Below are positions 16,991-27,676 of a stretch of DNA of 64,000 bases, piece after piece. Within the stretch, counting starts at the first letter, position 1, and every line of letters starts with the position of its first letter. The DNA comes from Clostridia bacterium. GTDB taxonomy: Bacteria > Bacillota > Clostridia > Oscillospirales > Acutalibacteraceae. Location of the stretch: assembly GCA_017415515.1 (NCBI GenBank), contig JAFQGI010000027.1, positions 1 through 64,000 of the forward strand, read 5' to 3'. Position numbers and translations under genes: made by a program. The notes beneath the pieces are model-generated. The model searched no databases, had not been told where the DNA came from, and worked only from the letters and a program-made list of their open reading frames with translations.

Positions 16991-17914
16991 ATGAACACAA
17001 AAAGCCGCCGCTTTAAGGCGGTGGATATGCTCCTGCTGGCAGGTGCCCTCCTGCCGATTCTCGGCGCCATCGCCCTCAAGGTGTTGACCGCCGTACCCTC
17101 CACCGAGATCAATATCACCGGCGCGCAGATCTATTTCACCATCCCCATGCCGCTGCAACCGCTCCTCATCACCGAGGCGCAGGTGGTGTCGGCGGCGGTG
17201 ATCCTCGCCATCCTGTTCCTGTGCCTGTATATGACCCACGGCATCGCCGTGGTGCCAAACAGCAAGCGCCAGCTGGTGGCGGAATGGATCGTGGAAAAGT
17301 GCAACAATATGGTGCACACCAACATGGGTGAATATTTCAAAGGCTTTGCTCCCTTTATCGCCGGTATTATGGCACTGTCGGCACTGTCCAGCCTATCCTC
17401 CCTGCTGGGTCTGTTCCCCCCCACCTCGGACATCAACATCGTGGCGGGTTGGGCCATCCTGGTGTTTGGGCTGATCACCTACTACAAGCTCAAGGGCGGC
17501 GTGTGGCTGTATGCCAAGAGCTTTGCCGAGCCGGTGCCCTTCCTGCTGCCGATGAACATCATCAGCGAGGCGGCCACGCCGGTGTCCATGAGTTTCCGTC
17601 ACTACGGCAACATCCTGTCGGGCAGCATCATCTCCGCCCTGCTGGCGGCGGCCTTTGCGGGACTGAGCAATCTGCTGTTGGGTTGGATCTCTCCCTTCAT
17701 CGGCAATCTGGAGCTGCTGCGCATCGGCATCCCCGCGGTGCTGAGCCTCTACTTCGACATCTTCAGCGGCGGTCTGCAGGCCTTCATCTTCGCCACCTTA
17801 ACGATGATGTACGTGTCCGGCGGCTTCCCCCAGAGCGAATTTGAGGCGCGCAAGGCCAAGCGCGAAGCAAAGAAAAAAGCAAAACAAGAAGCAAAATTGG
17901 CAAAAGCGGCGTAA
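16991..17914 (+). CDS. atpB: ATP synthase Fo subunit a
   Basis: 307-residue membrane stator subunit carrying the two ion half-channels. The essential Arg is Arg203 in PVSMSFRHYGN; the last helices contain GIPAVLSLYFDIFSGGLQA. The C-terminus is an unusual Lys/Ala-rich cytoplasmic tail (about 25 residues of alternating K and A/E), longer than in E. coli. Start ATG has an AGAGGTGAT site. First of the atpB-E-F-H-A-G-D-C order. Confidence 0.94.
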   Translation: MNTKSRRFKAVDMLLLAGALLPILGAIALKVLTAVPSTEINITGAQIYFTIPMPLQPLLITEAQVVSAAVILAILFLCLYMTHGIAVVPNSKRQLVAEWIVEKCNNMVHTNMGEYFKGFAPFIAGIMALSALSSLSSLLGLFPPTSDINIVAGWAILVFGLITYYKLKGGVWLYAKSFAEPVPFLLPMNIISEAATPVSMSFRHYGNILSGSIISALLAAAFAGLSNLLLGWISPFIGNLELLRIGIPAVLSLYFDIFSGGLQAFIFATLTMMYVSGGFPQSEFEARKAKREAKKKAKQEAKLAKAA

Positions 17915-17972
17915 GGGACAAGCCCCCGCCGATAAAGCATAAACACAGAAAATTATAATTATCAGGAGGTAA

Positions 17973-18263
<291 letters not shown>

Positions 18264-18282
18264 GTAAGACAGAGGTTCGATT

Positions 18283-18804
18283 ATGATTGAGACGTTACAA
18301 GTGCAAACGTTGGATGTCATTTCGGTCAATATTTGGCAGATCCTCATTTCTCTGGCAAACCTACTGCTGATCTTCCTCATTTTGAAGAAATTTCTGTGGA
18401 AGCCGGTACAAAAGGTGATGAAACAGCGGCAGGATATGGTGGATCAGCAGTTTGCCGACGCCGCCGAGGCGGAGGCAAAGGCAGAAGCCGATAAGGCGGA
18501 ATGGGCAGCCAAGCTGGCCACCGCCGACGACGAGGCCAAGGCCCGCATCGCCGCCGCCGACGAGACCGCCCGCCACCACGGCGAGCGGGTGGTAGCCGAG
18601 GCCAAGGAGAAAGCACAGGGCATCCTCCGTCAGGCAGAGGCCGAGGCCGAACTGGAACGCCAGAAGGCCACCGCCTCCATCCGCGACGAGATCGCCGACG
18701 TGTCCGCCGAGCTGGCCGAGAAGATGCTGGAGCGTGAGATCAACGCCGAGGATCACCGCGCCATGATCGCGTCCTTCCTGGACGAGGTGGGTGATGCCAC
18801 ATGA
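18283..18804 (+). CDS. atpF: ATP synthase Fo subunit b
   Basis: 173-residue peripheral stalk subunit: one N-terminal membrane helix (about residues 14-34, ILISLANLLLIFLILKKFLW), then a long charged Ala/Glu-rich coiled coil to the C-terminus. Its stop overlaps the atpH start by four bases (ATGA), showing translational coupling. Confidence 0.93.
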   Translation: MIETLQVQTLDVISVNIWQILISLANLLLIFLILKKFLWKPVQKVMKQRQDMVDQQFADAAEAEAKAEADKAEWAAKLATADDEAKARIAAADETARHHGERVVAEAKEKAQGILRQAEAEAELERQKATASIRDEIADVSAELAEKMLEREINAEDHRAMIASFLDEVGDAT

Positions 18805-19334
18805 CGACAGAGCTGAGCCGTGAATACGCCGAGGCGCTGTTCGCCTTGGCCGCCGAACGTGACCAAACGAAAGAGTATTTAGAGGCGCTGGATACCGCCG
18901 CCACCCTGCTGGCTGACAACCCCGACTATGTGGAACTGCTCAGCTGCCCCGCCATCCCCAAAGACGAGCGGGACGGTCTTTTGGAGCAGACCTTTGGGCA
19001 GATTCTGCCCGAGCAGGTGCTGGCGTTTATCCAGCTGCTGTGCGCCCACGGGCGCGTCCGCAGTCTTACTGACTGCATCGCGGAGTACCGCCTGCTGTAC
19101 CAGACTGCCGTGGCCATGTCCACGGCAGAGGTGGTCAGCGCCGTACCCCTGACCGAATCCGAGAAAGCGAAGCTTGCCGACACCCTCTCCGCCCGCTTCG
19201 GGCGCACCGTCACCCTCACGTGTACGGTGGACGAGAGCCTGCTCGGCGGCATGGTCGTCCGTGTGGACGGCAAGGTGCTGGACGGCAGCCTGCGCAGCCG
19301 CCTGCACGCAGTGAAGGAAGTGATGAAGCAGTGA
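18801..19334 (+). CDS. atpH: ATP synthase F1 subunit delta
   Basis: 177-residue OSCP/delta subunit joining the stator stalk to F1. It has the N-terminal [12 protein letters not shown] helix and the C-terminal domain ending with [20 protein letters not shown], the conserved family signature. Overlaps atpF by four bases and ends inside the start codon of atpA. Confidence 0.93.
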   Translation: MTTELSREYAEALFALAAERDQTKEYLEALDTAATLLADNPDYVELLSCPAIPKDERDGLLEQTFGQILPEQVLAFIQLLCAHGRVRSLTDCIAEYRLLYQTAVAMSTAEVVSAVPLTESEKAKLADTLSARFGRTVTLTCTVDESLLGGMVVRVDGKVLDGSLRSRLHAVKEVMKQ

Positions 19335-20824
19335 GCAACAAACCCGCTGAAATCAGTCAGATCATTAAGGAACAGATCCGTCAATACCACAACCGCATCG
19401 AAATGACCGAGACCGGCTCGGTTATCCTGGTGGGTGACGGTATTGCCCGCGTCTACGGCCTGCGTGGCTGTATGGCCGGTGAGCTGCTGGAGTTTGACGA
19501 CGGCAGTGTGGGTCTGGCCCAAAACCTGGAGGAGGAGACGGTGTCTGTCGCCGTCTTGTCCGATCAAAACGATATCCACGAGGGATCCACCGTCAAGCGT
19601 ACCGGTCGCGTGCTGAACGTGCCGGTGGGCGAGGGCATGCTGGGTCGCGTGGTCAACGCCTTGGGCGAGCCCATCGACGGCAAAGGCCCCATCGCCACCG
19701 TGGAGACCCGCCCCATCGAATCTCCTGCCCCCGGCATCATCGAGCGCAAGAGCGTGTCGGTGCCGTTGCAGACCGGCATCAAGGCGATTGATAGCATGAT
19801 CCCCATCGGTCGCGGTCAGCGTGAGCTGATCATCGGCGACCGTCAGACCGGTAAATCCGTCATCGCCATCGACACCATCATCAACCAGAAGGGCAAGGAC
19901 GTCATCTGCATCTACGTAGCCATCGGTCAGAAGAACACCTACGTGGTGCAGATCGCCAACGAGCTGCAGCAGGCCGGCGCCATGGAATATTCCATCATCG
20001 TGTCCGCCTCTGCCAGCGAGAGCGCTCCCCTGCAGTATATCGCCCCCTATGCGGGCTGTGCCATGGCGGAATATTTCCGCCAGCAGGGCAAGGACGTGCT
20101 CATCGTCTACGACGACCTGTCCAAGCACGCGGTGGCCTATCGTGCCCTCTCCCTGCTGATTCGCCGTCCCCCCGGACGTGAAGCCTATCCCGGCGACGTG
20201 TTCTACCTGCACTCCCGTCTGTTGGAGCGTGCGGTGTGCATCGACCCCGCCTATGGCGGCGGCTCCATCACCGCCCTGCCCATCATCGAGACCCAGGCAG
20301 GCGACGTGTCCGCCTATATCCCCACCAACGTCATCTCCATCACCGACGGCCAGATCTTCCTGGAGACCGAGCTGTTCCACAGCGGCATCATGCCCGCCAT
20401 CAACCCCGGTATTTCGGTTAGCCGTGTGGGCGGCAGCGCCCAGCTGAAGGCGATGAAGAAGGTGTCGGGCGAACTGAAGCTGTTGTACGCCCAGTACCGC
20501 GAATTGCAGGCATTTGCCCAGTTCGGCAGCGATCTGGACGCCGACACCAAGGCCCGTTTGGCGCTGGGCGAGCGCATCGTGGCCGTCCTAGGTCAGCACC
20601 GCAACAGCCCCGTCCGTGCCGGCTGTCAGGTGGTCATCATCTACGCCGTCACCCACGGCTGGCTCAACGACGTCCCCGTGGCCGAGGTGAGCGCCTACGA
20701 GCAACGCCTGTATGAACTGTTGGAGCAGAAGTACAGCGATCTGCTGACCCGCTTTGAGCAGGGCTATTACGACGACGAAGACGTGGTGCAGATGGAGAAC
20801 GCTCTCAAAGAGATGGCGAGGTGA
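19331..20824 (+). CDS. atpA: ATP synthase F1 subunit alpha
   Basis: 497-residue non-catalytic nucleotide-binding subunit. P-loop GDRQTGKSV (about residue 170) and the alpha signature [17 protein letters not shown] (about 355) are present. Translation starts at GTG 19331, overlapping the atpH stop (GTGA); the frame is open further upstream inside atpH, but the family N-terminus fits [15 protein letters not shown]. Length is typical. Confidence 0.96.
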   Translation: MSNKPAEISQIIKEQIRQYHNRIEMTETGSVILVGDGIARVYGLRGCMAGELLEFDDGSVGLAQNLEEETVSVAVLSDQNDIHEGSTVKRTGRVLNVPVGEGMLGRVVNALGEPIDGKGPIATVETRPIESPAPGIIERKSVSVPLQTGIKAIDSMIPIGRGQRELIIGDRQTGKSVIAIDTIINQKGKDVICIYVAIGQKNTYVVQIANELQQAGAMEYSIIVSASASESAPLQYIAPYAGCAMAEYFRQQGKDVLIVYDDLSKHAVAYRALSLLIRRPPGREAYPGDVFYLHSRLLERAVCIDPAYGGGSITALPIIETQAGDVSAYIPTNVISITDGQIFLETELFHSGIMPAINPGISVSRVGGSAQLKAMKKVSGELKLLYAQYRELQAFAQFGSDLDADTKARLALGERIVAVLGQHRNSPVRAGCQVVIIYAVTHGWLNDVPVAEVSAYEQRLYELLEQKYSDLLTRFEQGYYDDEDVVQMENALKEMAR

Positions 20825-21633
20825 GCGCTGTGGGAGCCGATATTAAATCCTTGCGCACCCGCATCAAAAGCGTCTCCTCCACCCAGCAGTTGACCCGTGC
20901 CATGGGTCTGGTGGCCTCCTCCAAGATTCGCAAGGCCACCGAGCGGATGCTCCACGGCCGCGACTATGCCGCCGCACTGGAGCAGGTGCTGTCGGCGCTG
21001 ACCGCCAGCCCCACCTGTGCCCGCAGTCCCTATATGCAGGTGCGTGAGAGCGGCAAAACCCGCCTCATCGTCATCGCGGGCGACCGCGGTCTGGCAGGCG
21101 GCTACAACGCCAACATCTTCCGCACGGTGAAAGACTATCCCGATGCCGAGATCATCCCCATCGGCAAGCGTGCCTGCGACCGCTTCGGCGGCGAGGTGCG
21201 CTCCTGCGAAAAGTTTGACAGCCGTGCCGCCTACGACCTGGCGGTGACGCTGTGCAACGATTTTGCCGCCGGCGAATACGACCGGCTGGGCATCCTGTAC
21301 ACCCAATACGTGTCCATGATGAGCCAGCAGCCGGAGATCGTGTGGGTTTTGCCCCTCACCCGTGACGAAGGGGCCAAAACCAGCGCCACCCTGTTTGAGC
21401 CGGATGAAGAAACCATCCTGCGCACCGCTGTGCCGGAGTACGTCACCGGCCGCATTGTGGCGGCGGTGCGGGAGAGCTTTGCCAGCGAGGTGGTGGCACG
21501 CCGCATGGCCATGGACTCCGCCGGCAAGAACGCCGCCGAGATGATCGCCGACCTGCAGCTGCAGTATAATCGCGCACGCCAGGGCAGCATCACCCAGGAG
21601 ATCACCGAGATCGTGGCAGGCGCCAACGCGTAA
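20821..21633 (+). CDS. atpG: ATP synthase F1 subunit gamma
   Basis: 270-residue central shaft: N-terminal helix ([21 protein letters not shown]) and the C-terminal helix with [12 protein letters not shown] and [10 protein letters not shown], both conserved. GTG start at 20821 overlaps the atpA stop; a second GTG at 20830 is possible. Downstream the operon is interrupted by 211 bases of repeats before atpD, where most genomes have fewer than 50. Confidence 0.95.
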   Translation: MSAVGADIKSLRTRIKSVSSTQQLTRAMGLVASSKIRKATERMLHGRDYAAALEQVLSALTASPTCARSPYMQVRESGKTRLIVIAGDRGLAGGYNANIFRTVKDYPDAEIIPIGKRACDRFGGEVRSCEKFDSRAAYDLAVTLCNDFAAGEYDRLGILYTQYVSMMSQQPEIVWVLPLTRDEGAKTSATLFEPDEETILRTAVPEYVTGRIVAAVRESFASEVVARRMAMDSAGKNAAEMIADLQLQYNRARQGSITQEITEIVAGANA

Positions 21634-21661
21634 AACGTACTTGCTTTCCCTGTGGTGAGAT

Positions 21662-21717
21662 TGTAGGGACAGATGTCCTCATCTGTCCGCGGACAGGTCG
21701 GAGACCTGTCCCTACGA
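21662..21717. repeat. Inverted repeat, TGTAGGGAC type
   Basis: TGTAGGGACAG...CTGTCCCTAC with internal GACAGATG/CATCTGTC and GACAGGTC/GACCTGTC stems, i.e. a branched hairpin between atpG and atpD. A different family from the composite elements; only this copy was seen in the window. Confidence 0.75.
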
Positions 21718-21739
21718 TAAAACCTGTGCATTATCATAG

Positions 21740-23508
<1,769 letters not shown>

Positions 23509-23517
23509 AAAGTAGTA

Positions 23518-23552
23518 AAGGCTGTGCAAGCAACGCTTGCACAGCCTTTTTT
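23518..23552 (+). terminator. Terminator of the atp operon
   Basis: AAAGGCTGTGCAAGC pairs with GCTTGCACAGCC across a three-base loop, followed by a T6 run. Confidence 0.9.
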
Positions 23553-23603
23553 GCGTGTTTGGTTGCATTTTCTATCTCTTCGTGCTATACTAAAGCCAGC
23601 AAA

Positions 23604-24077
23604 GGCCCCCTTGCCTAAAGGGGGCTGGCATTTGCGAAGCAAATGACTGGGGGATTCTATACCAATGAATCGAAAACACAACATAGAACTTACCACTAAA
23701 GCTAAGCAACTGCGAAAAAATATGACCGATGAAGAACGACATTTGTGGTACCATTTTCTGCGTTCCTATCCCATTCGATTTTTGCGTCAAAAAGTCATCG
23801 ACAACTATATTGTAGATTTCTACTGCCACCAAGCAAGACTGGTTATCGAATTAGACGGCTCACAACACTACGAAAACGAAGGCTTGCAAAAGGATGCGAT
23901 CCGCACCGAGAAAATCGAAAGCAGAAATTTGACAGTCATTCGCATTCCAAATAACGCCATCCACCAAAATTTTCAAAGCGTATGTGAATATATTGACTTG
24001 TGCATACAAAAAACTTTGTATGAGAAGAATCCCCCAGTCAGCCTGGCGGCTGACAGCCCCCTTTAGGCAAGGGGGCC
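23604..24077. mobile_element. Palindromic element carrying a DUF559 gene
   Basis: 474-bp unit bounded by inverted arms. Left: GGCCCCCTTGCCTAAAGGGG, inner hairpin ATTTGCGAAGCAAAT, GACTGGGGGATTCTA. Right: AGAATCCCCCAGT, inner hairpin CAGCCTGGCGGCTG, ACAGCCCCCTTTAGGCAAGG followed by GGGCC. The outer 24 bases and the inner GGGGGATTCT are exact inverted repeats; the inner hairpins differ in sequence but keep the fold. Between the arms is only the DUF559 gene, which is more AT-rich than its neighbours. The empty elements elsewhere in the window have the same arms with about 20-100 bases between them. Mobility is inferred. Confidence 0.75.
23665..24066 (+). CDS. DUF559-family protein, Vsr/restriction-endonuclease-like fold
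   Basis: 133-residue protein. The core matches DUF559: MTDEERHLWYHFLRS, then RFLRQKVIDNYIVDFYC (Asp of the nuclease core in IVDFYC), then LVIELDGSQHYE (Glu and Asp plus the QHYE loop), then VIRIPNNAI. This is the PD-(D/E)XK-like arrangement of very-short-patch-repair-type nucleases, so DNA cleavage or nicking is likely but unproven. The ATG follows GGGGGAT, part of the left element arm, as the only candidate ribosome-binding site. The last 11 residues (PPVSLAADSPL) and the stop codon are encoded by the right arm. Codon use is AT-richer than the host genes, which suggests acquisition. Confidence 0.82.
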   Translation: MNRKHNIELTTKAKQLRKNMTDEERHLWYHFLRSYPIRFLRQKVIDNYIVDFYCHQARLVIELDGSQHYENEGLQKDAIRTEKIESRNLTVIRIPNNAIHQNFQSVCEYIDLCIQKTLYEKNPPVSLAADSPL

Positions 24078-24121
24078 ACCTTCTACTCTAACTTTGCAAA
24101 TTATCCAAAGGAGGTCATACT

Positions 24122-25798
24122 ATGACAAAATCCAAAGCATTTCCTCACATTCTCGGCGGCGGCGTTGCCCTGCTGCTGTTGGCGGTCATCTGCTATCTCA
24201 CCTGCCCCGCCATCCACATCCAAAACCCCGGTCTGTGGCTGCTGGTTGCTCTGGGCATCTTTGTGTATCTGGTGGTGAGCCGGCTGTGCGGCGGTCATCA
24301 CTCCTCCGCCAGCATCATCACCAAAAACGGCCACAGAATTTCCCTCTCTCTGGGCATCAACGGCAAGCTGTTTCTCATCCCCTTGGGGGTGGCGGCGCTC
24401 ACCGGCATCCTGGCCATCGCCAGCGGCGAGATGTTCCACGCCAAAGCCTACGCCAACGTGCTGGTCATCCAAGAATCGGATTTTGCCACCGATCTGTCCG
24501 AATCGGTGAAGACCGACACCATCGCCCTGATGGACACCGCCTCCGCCCGTATGCTGGGCGACCGCGAGATCGGCTCGCTGACCCACGTAGTGAGCCAATA
24601 TGACGTAGCGAACGACTATACGCAGATCGACTATCAGGGCAAGCCCATGAAGGTGGCACCGCTGGAATACGCCGACTTTTTCAAATGGATCAACAACCGC
24701 GACACCGGCGCCACCGGCTACGTCACGGTCAACCCCGTGGATATGGAGGCCTCTTTCCAAAAATGCGAGGGCATGAAATACATCCCCTCCGCCTATTTCG
24801 GGCAGGACGCCAAGCGGCACATGTGGAGCCAATTCCCCACCCTGATGCTGGAAAATCTCCACTTTGAAATTGACGAAAGCGGCAAGCCCTACTACGTGGC
24901 CTCGGTCATCAAAAAGTCCATTTTCCTCTTCGGCGGCAAAACGGTCAGCGGTTGCGTGGTGATGGATCCCGTCACCGGCAAGTGCACCCACTACGATCTG
25001 AAGGACGTTCCCCGTTGGGTGGACGTGGTGTTTGACGGCAACCTCATCTGCGACCAGTACAACTGGCACGGCCTGTACCAAAACGGCTGGTTCAACACCC
25101 TGTTTGCCAAAAAGGGCTGTAAGCAGGTGACCACCTATTCCACCGTGGATGAGGACGGCGAGGAGGAGGAGATCTCCGACTTTGGCTATGTGGCCAAGGA
25201 CGGCGACATCTGGATCTACACCGGCATCACCTCGGTCAACGGCGACTCCTCCAACATCGGCTTCCTGCTCTCCAATGAGCGCACCGGCGAAAGCCGTTTC
25301 TATCCCATTGCGGGCGCGGATGAAAAATCCGCCATGCACGCCGCCGAAGGCGAGGTGCAGGAGAAGCGCTACCAAGCTTCCTTCCCCTCCCTCATCAACG
25401 TGGGGGGCGAGCCCACCTATATTATGGTGCTCAAGGACTCCGGCGGCTTGGTGAAGCAATACGCCGCCGTCAACGTGGAGCAGTATAATCTGGTGGCCAC
25501 CGCCAACACGCTGGATGACTGCTTGGAGGCCTATCGAGCCCTGCTGAACGACGAGGCAGACCCCGCCCCCCAGCCGGAGGTTGAGACCACCACCCACACC
25601 TTCTCCATCGCCGCCATCAAGGAGATCGTGGCGGATGGCAACACCTATCTCTATCTCTTTGACGACAAGGGGAACGCCTATTACGCCAAAGCCGCCGATC
25701 ACATCGATATGCTGCTGTTGGCGGTGGGGGACCCCGTCACCCTCACCTGCAACGGACAAGAGATCGTCACTTGCCTCATCGGACCCCCCGCCCAATAA
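24122..25798 (+). CDS. Membrane-anchored protein of unknown function
   Basis: 558-residue protein with three N-terminal membrane segments (about residues 11-29, 38-55, 82-102) and a large remainder of about 450 residues, probably extracytoplasmic, followed near the C-terminus by a small beta domain after a Pro/Glu linker (about 478-490). Repeated aromatic-rich stretches (DQYNWHGLYQNGWFN) are seen but no known catalytic motif. It has a perfect AAAGGAGG site and its own terminator, so it is a single-gene unit. I do not recognise the family with certainty. Confidence 0.75.
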   Translation: MTKSKAFPHILGGGVALLLLAVICYLTCPAIHIQNPGLWLLVALGIFVYLVVSRLCGGHHSSASIITKNGHRISLSLGINGKLFLIPLGVAALTGILAIASGEMFHAKAYANVLVIQESDFATDLSESVKTDTIALMDTASARMLGDREIGSLTHVVSQYDVANDYTQIDYQGKPMKVAPLEYADFFKWINNRDTGATGYVTVNPVDMEASFQKCEGMKYIPSAYFGQDAKRHMWSQFPTLMLENLHFEIDESGKPYYVASVIKKSIFLFGGKTVSGCVVMDPVTGKCTHYDLKDVPRWVDVVFDGNLICDQYNWHGLYQNGWFNTLFAKKGCKQVTTYSTVDEDGEEEEISDFGYVAKDGDIWIYTGITSVNGDSSNIGFLLSNERTGESRFYPIAGADEKSAMHAAEGEVQEKRYQASFPSLINVGGEPTYIMVLKDSGGLVKQYAAVNVEQYNLVATANTLDDCLEAYRALLNDEADPAPQPEVETTTHTFSIAAIKEIVADGNTYLYLFDDKGNAYYAKAADHIDMLLLAVGDPVTLTCNGQEIVTCLIGPPAQ

Positions 25799-25802
25799 AG
25801 CC

Positions 25803-25835
25803 AAAAGACCGCTGTGCAGAGGCACAGCGGTCTTT
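25803..25835 (+). terminator. Bidirectional terminator
   Basis: AAAGACCGCTGTGC pairs with GCACAGCGGTCTTT between two convergent genes (24122-25798 plus, 25838-27115 minus). Confidence 0.88.
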
Positions 25836-25837
25836 CT

Positions 25838-27115
25838 TTATTTCTTAAACCAGTCGTCGGCGGTGTCCCAGAACAGCTCGTTGTCCTCCAAGATAGCCAC
25901 ATAGCCGGCAGACAGGTCGGCAGGCACCATCAGATAGCCCACCGTTTCGTAGGCGGTGACGCCGCCGGCGTCACCGGTGACCCAGTGCCCCAATTCGCAC
26001 AAAAGATAATCGGTCTGACCCACCTGCAAATGCCCCAACAGCGTTCCGCTGAACAGGAATCCCAGCTCCTTTTCCTTGTGGCGCAGCTTTTTGAGGATGT
26101 CATAGGCGGTGGTCTGCTCCTCCTTTTCAGTGGCGGGAACCAGCGCCGAGCGCCAATCGCCCAAAACGCGGCAGACAGCGCCGTCGATCTCCTCCTGCAC
26201 CGACAAGGTGCGGTCGTAAAGGCTGCCCGCCGCATTGCGCACCGTGATGTGCAGGCTTTCACCATCGGCGGAGAAGCGCAGACGGCTCACGGCGGTGATG
26301 CCCTCCGCCACGTAGATGCGGCACAGGGGCTTTGTGCCAAACAAGGAGTGGACATAGATGCCTTTGCCGTCGGAGACCGCAAAGCGGTCTCCCCACAGGT
26401 CGGTGGGGCCCTCCGATACCACCGATTTGCGTCCCGTATAGGGCTCATACAATCGGGTGCCGTCGGGGTCGGTGACCCGCACCAGCCCCTCCCCCACCAG
26501 TTCCACCGTGGGGGTGACGGCGGCGGTCTTTTTGCTCACCACCGCCTTGCCCTTGGCGTTATAGAGGGTATAACTCGCCTCATGATAGCCGTTGTCGTCG
26601 TTGTGTTCGGGGGACAGGGCAAAATAGCGGCTCTGCTCCTGCCGTATCTCGTCCAAATAAGCCAGCACCGCCGCATAGGTACCGGCAGGGGCGGTGCAGC
26701 TGCGCTTTCCCTCGACGGGGTGTTCGGTCACCACCAAATTGTTCTCGTATAGGGTGAAAACCTCGGTCTGTTCGGTGGCTCCCACCGAAAAGACCATGCG
26801 GATCCATTGCAGGTCGGGGGCGGATAAGGTGCTCAGACACAAGGTGTCGGTGGCCACCTTTTCATACAACCCCTGCGCCCAGCCGCCGTAAAGGTTATTC
26901 AGCCGCCCCAGCGTAGAATAAGCGTCCGAGCGATAGGTCACGTCAGCCCGCAGGTGGCGATGAGAGGGGTCGGTGTAAAACGGGACGTAATACTCCGCAG
27001 GTGCCTCGGGGGCAGGCGGCTTGGCCACCTTAGCGGGGGTGTGGGTGGGGAGAGGCAGGCGGCATCCCCCCAAGAGCAGACACAACGCCAGCAGCAATCC
27101 TATGCACTTTTTCAC
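25838..27115 (-). CDS. Putative lipoprotein of unknown function
   Basis: 425-residue exported protein: signal peptide with lipobox LGGC (Cys18), a Pro/Ala-rich spacer (about 25-42) and a mostly beta-stranded remainder with no recognised catalytic motif. AAAGGAGCG site before the ATG. Convergent with the preceding membrane-protein gene and sharing its terminator. Function unknown. Confidence 0.72.
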   Translation of the reverse strand: MKKCIGLLLALCLLLGGCRLPLPTHTPAKVAKPPAPEAPAEYYVPFYTDPSHRHLRADVTYRSDAYSTLGRLNNLYGGWAQGLYEKVATDTLCLSTLSAPDLQWIRMVFSVGATEQTEVFTLYENNLVVTEHPVEGKRSCTAPAGTYAAVLAYLDEIRQEQSRYFALSPEHNDDNGYHEASYTLYNAKGKAVVSKKTAAVTPTVELVGEGLVRVTDPDGTRLYEPYTGRKSVVSEGPTDLWGDRFAVSDGKGIYVHSLFGTKPLCRIYVAEGITAVSRLRFSADGESLHITVRNAAGSLYDRTLSVQEEIDGAVCRVLGDWRSALVPATEKEEQTTAYDILKKLRHKEKELGFLFSGTLLGHLQVGQTDYLLCELGHWVTGDAGGVTAYETVGYLMVPADLSAGYVAILEDNELFWDTADDWFKK

Positions 27116-27228
27116 GGTATCCGCTCCTTTCTTTCCGTTCTTATCTCAAAAACAGTATACACCTTTGCGCGGATTTTGACAAGACGGAGAAAGAAAGGGA
27201 TAAATTTCCCCATCTGCCAAAAAAGCAG

Positions 27229-27257
27229 TTGATTTCTGTTTTTCTTTATAGTATACT
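27229..27257 (+). promoter_or_regulatory. Promoter of the SRP RNA gene
   Basis: TTGATT (27229-27234), 17-base spacer, TATACT (27252-27257), placing the start of transcription a few bases before the SRP RNA stem. Confidence 0.75.
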
Positions 27258-27274
27258 ATATGAAGATACGTGAA

Positions 27275-27424
27275 GCCGTACCCTTTGGGGCATACGGGCA
27301 GGCGGGTCCTGTGCGACGGTGCGCCGTGAACCATGTCAGGCGGGGAACCGAGCAGCATTAAGCGGTCGATGTCCGTGTGCCGCAGTCAACCCTCCTGTCC
27401 GTATGCCCGAGAGAGTACGGTTTT
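27275..27424 (+). ncRNA. ffs: Signal recognition particle RNA
   Basis: About 150 nt. The conserved apical hairpin ATGTCAGGCGGGGAACCGAG followed by CAGCAT contains the asymmetric CAGG...GAGCAG loop and a GGAA tetraloop, the binding site of Ffh. The ends pair: GCCGTACCC with GAGAGTACGGT, and GCATACGGGCAGG with CCTGTCCGTATGC. A T-run follows directly. It lies upstream of dnaX, as scr does in Bacillus. The length is between the 4.5S type and the long Bacillus type, and I see no clear Alu domain. Confidence 0.92.
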
Positions 27425-27445
27425 TCTTTTGTCGTTACCCTGTTA

Positions 27446-27643
27446 GCCTCCCCCCATGAGGGAGGTGGCATTTGCGGAGCAAATGACGGAGGGAGTTATA
27501 TTTGCACAAACAGGTTGTTGGGGCAACACTCCCCCAGTCACGGCTATCGCCGTGCCAGCTCGCTCGCCGCGAAGCGGCCCCCTTTTGTCACCTGCGGTGA
27601 CATTTTCCCCGCTTAACGGGGAAATCCCCCTCAAGAGGGGGCC
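27446..27643. repeat. Composite palindromic element 3, compound
   Basis: Left arm GCCTCCCCCCATGAGGGAGG, hairpin ATTTGCGGAGCAAAT, GACGGAGGGAGT; then ACTCCCCCAGT with hairpin CACGGCTATCGCCGTG and a degenerate outer part; then further hairpins (CCGCGAAGCGG, GTCACCTGCGGTGAC, CCCCGCTTAACGGGG) and a final GCCCCCTCTTGAGGGGG-type stem read on the opposite strand. It looks like one element with extra hairpins inserted in its right arm. It separates SRP RNA from dnaX. Confidence 0.8.
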
Positions 27644-27676
27644 TAATCGTGCTTTCTTACGAAAGGAGATACGCTT

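Noticed and set aside
24101..25825. 574-codon minus-strand frame opposite the membrane protein gene
   Set aside because: No start site, Gly/His/Val-rich composition and no recognisable domain; the plus-strand gene has an excellent AAAGGAGG site.
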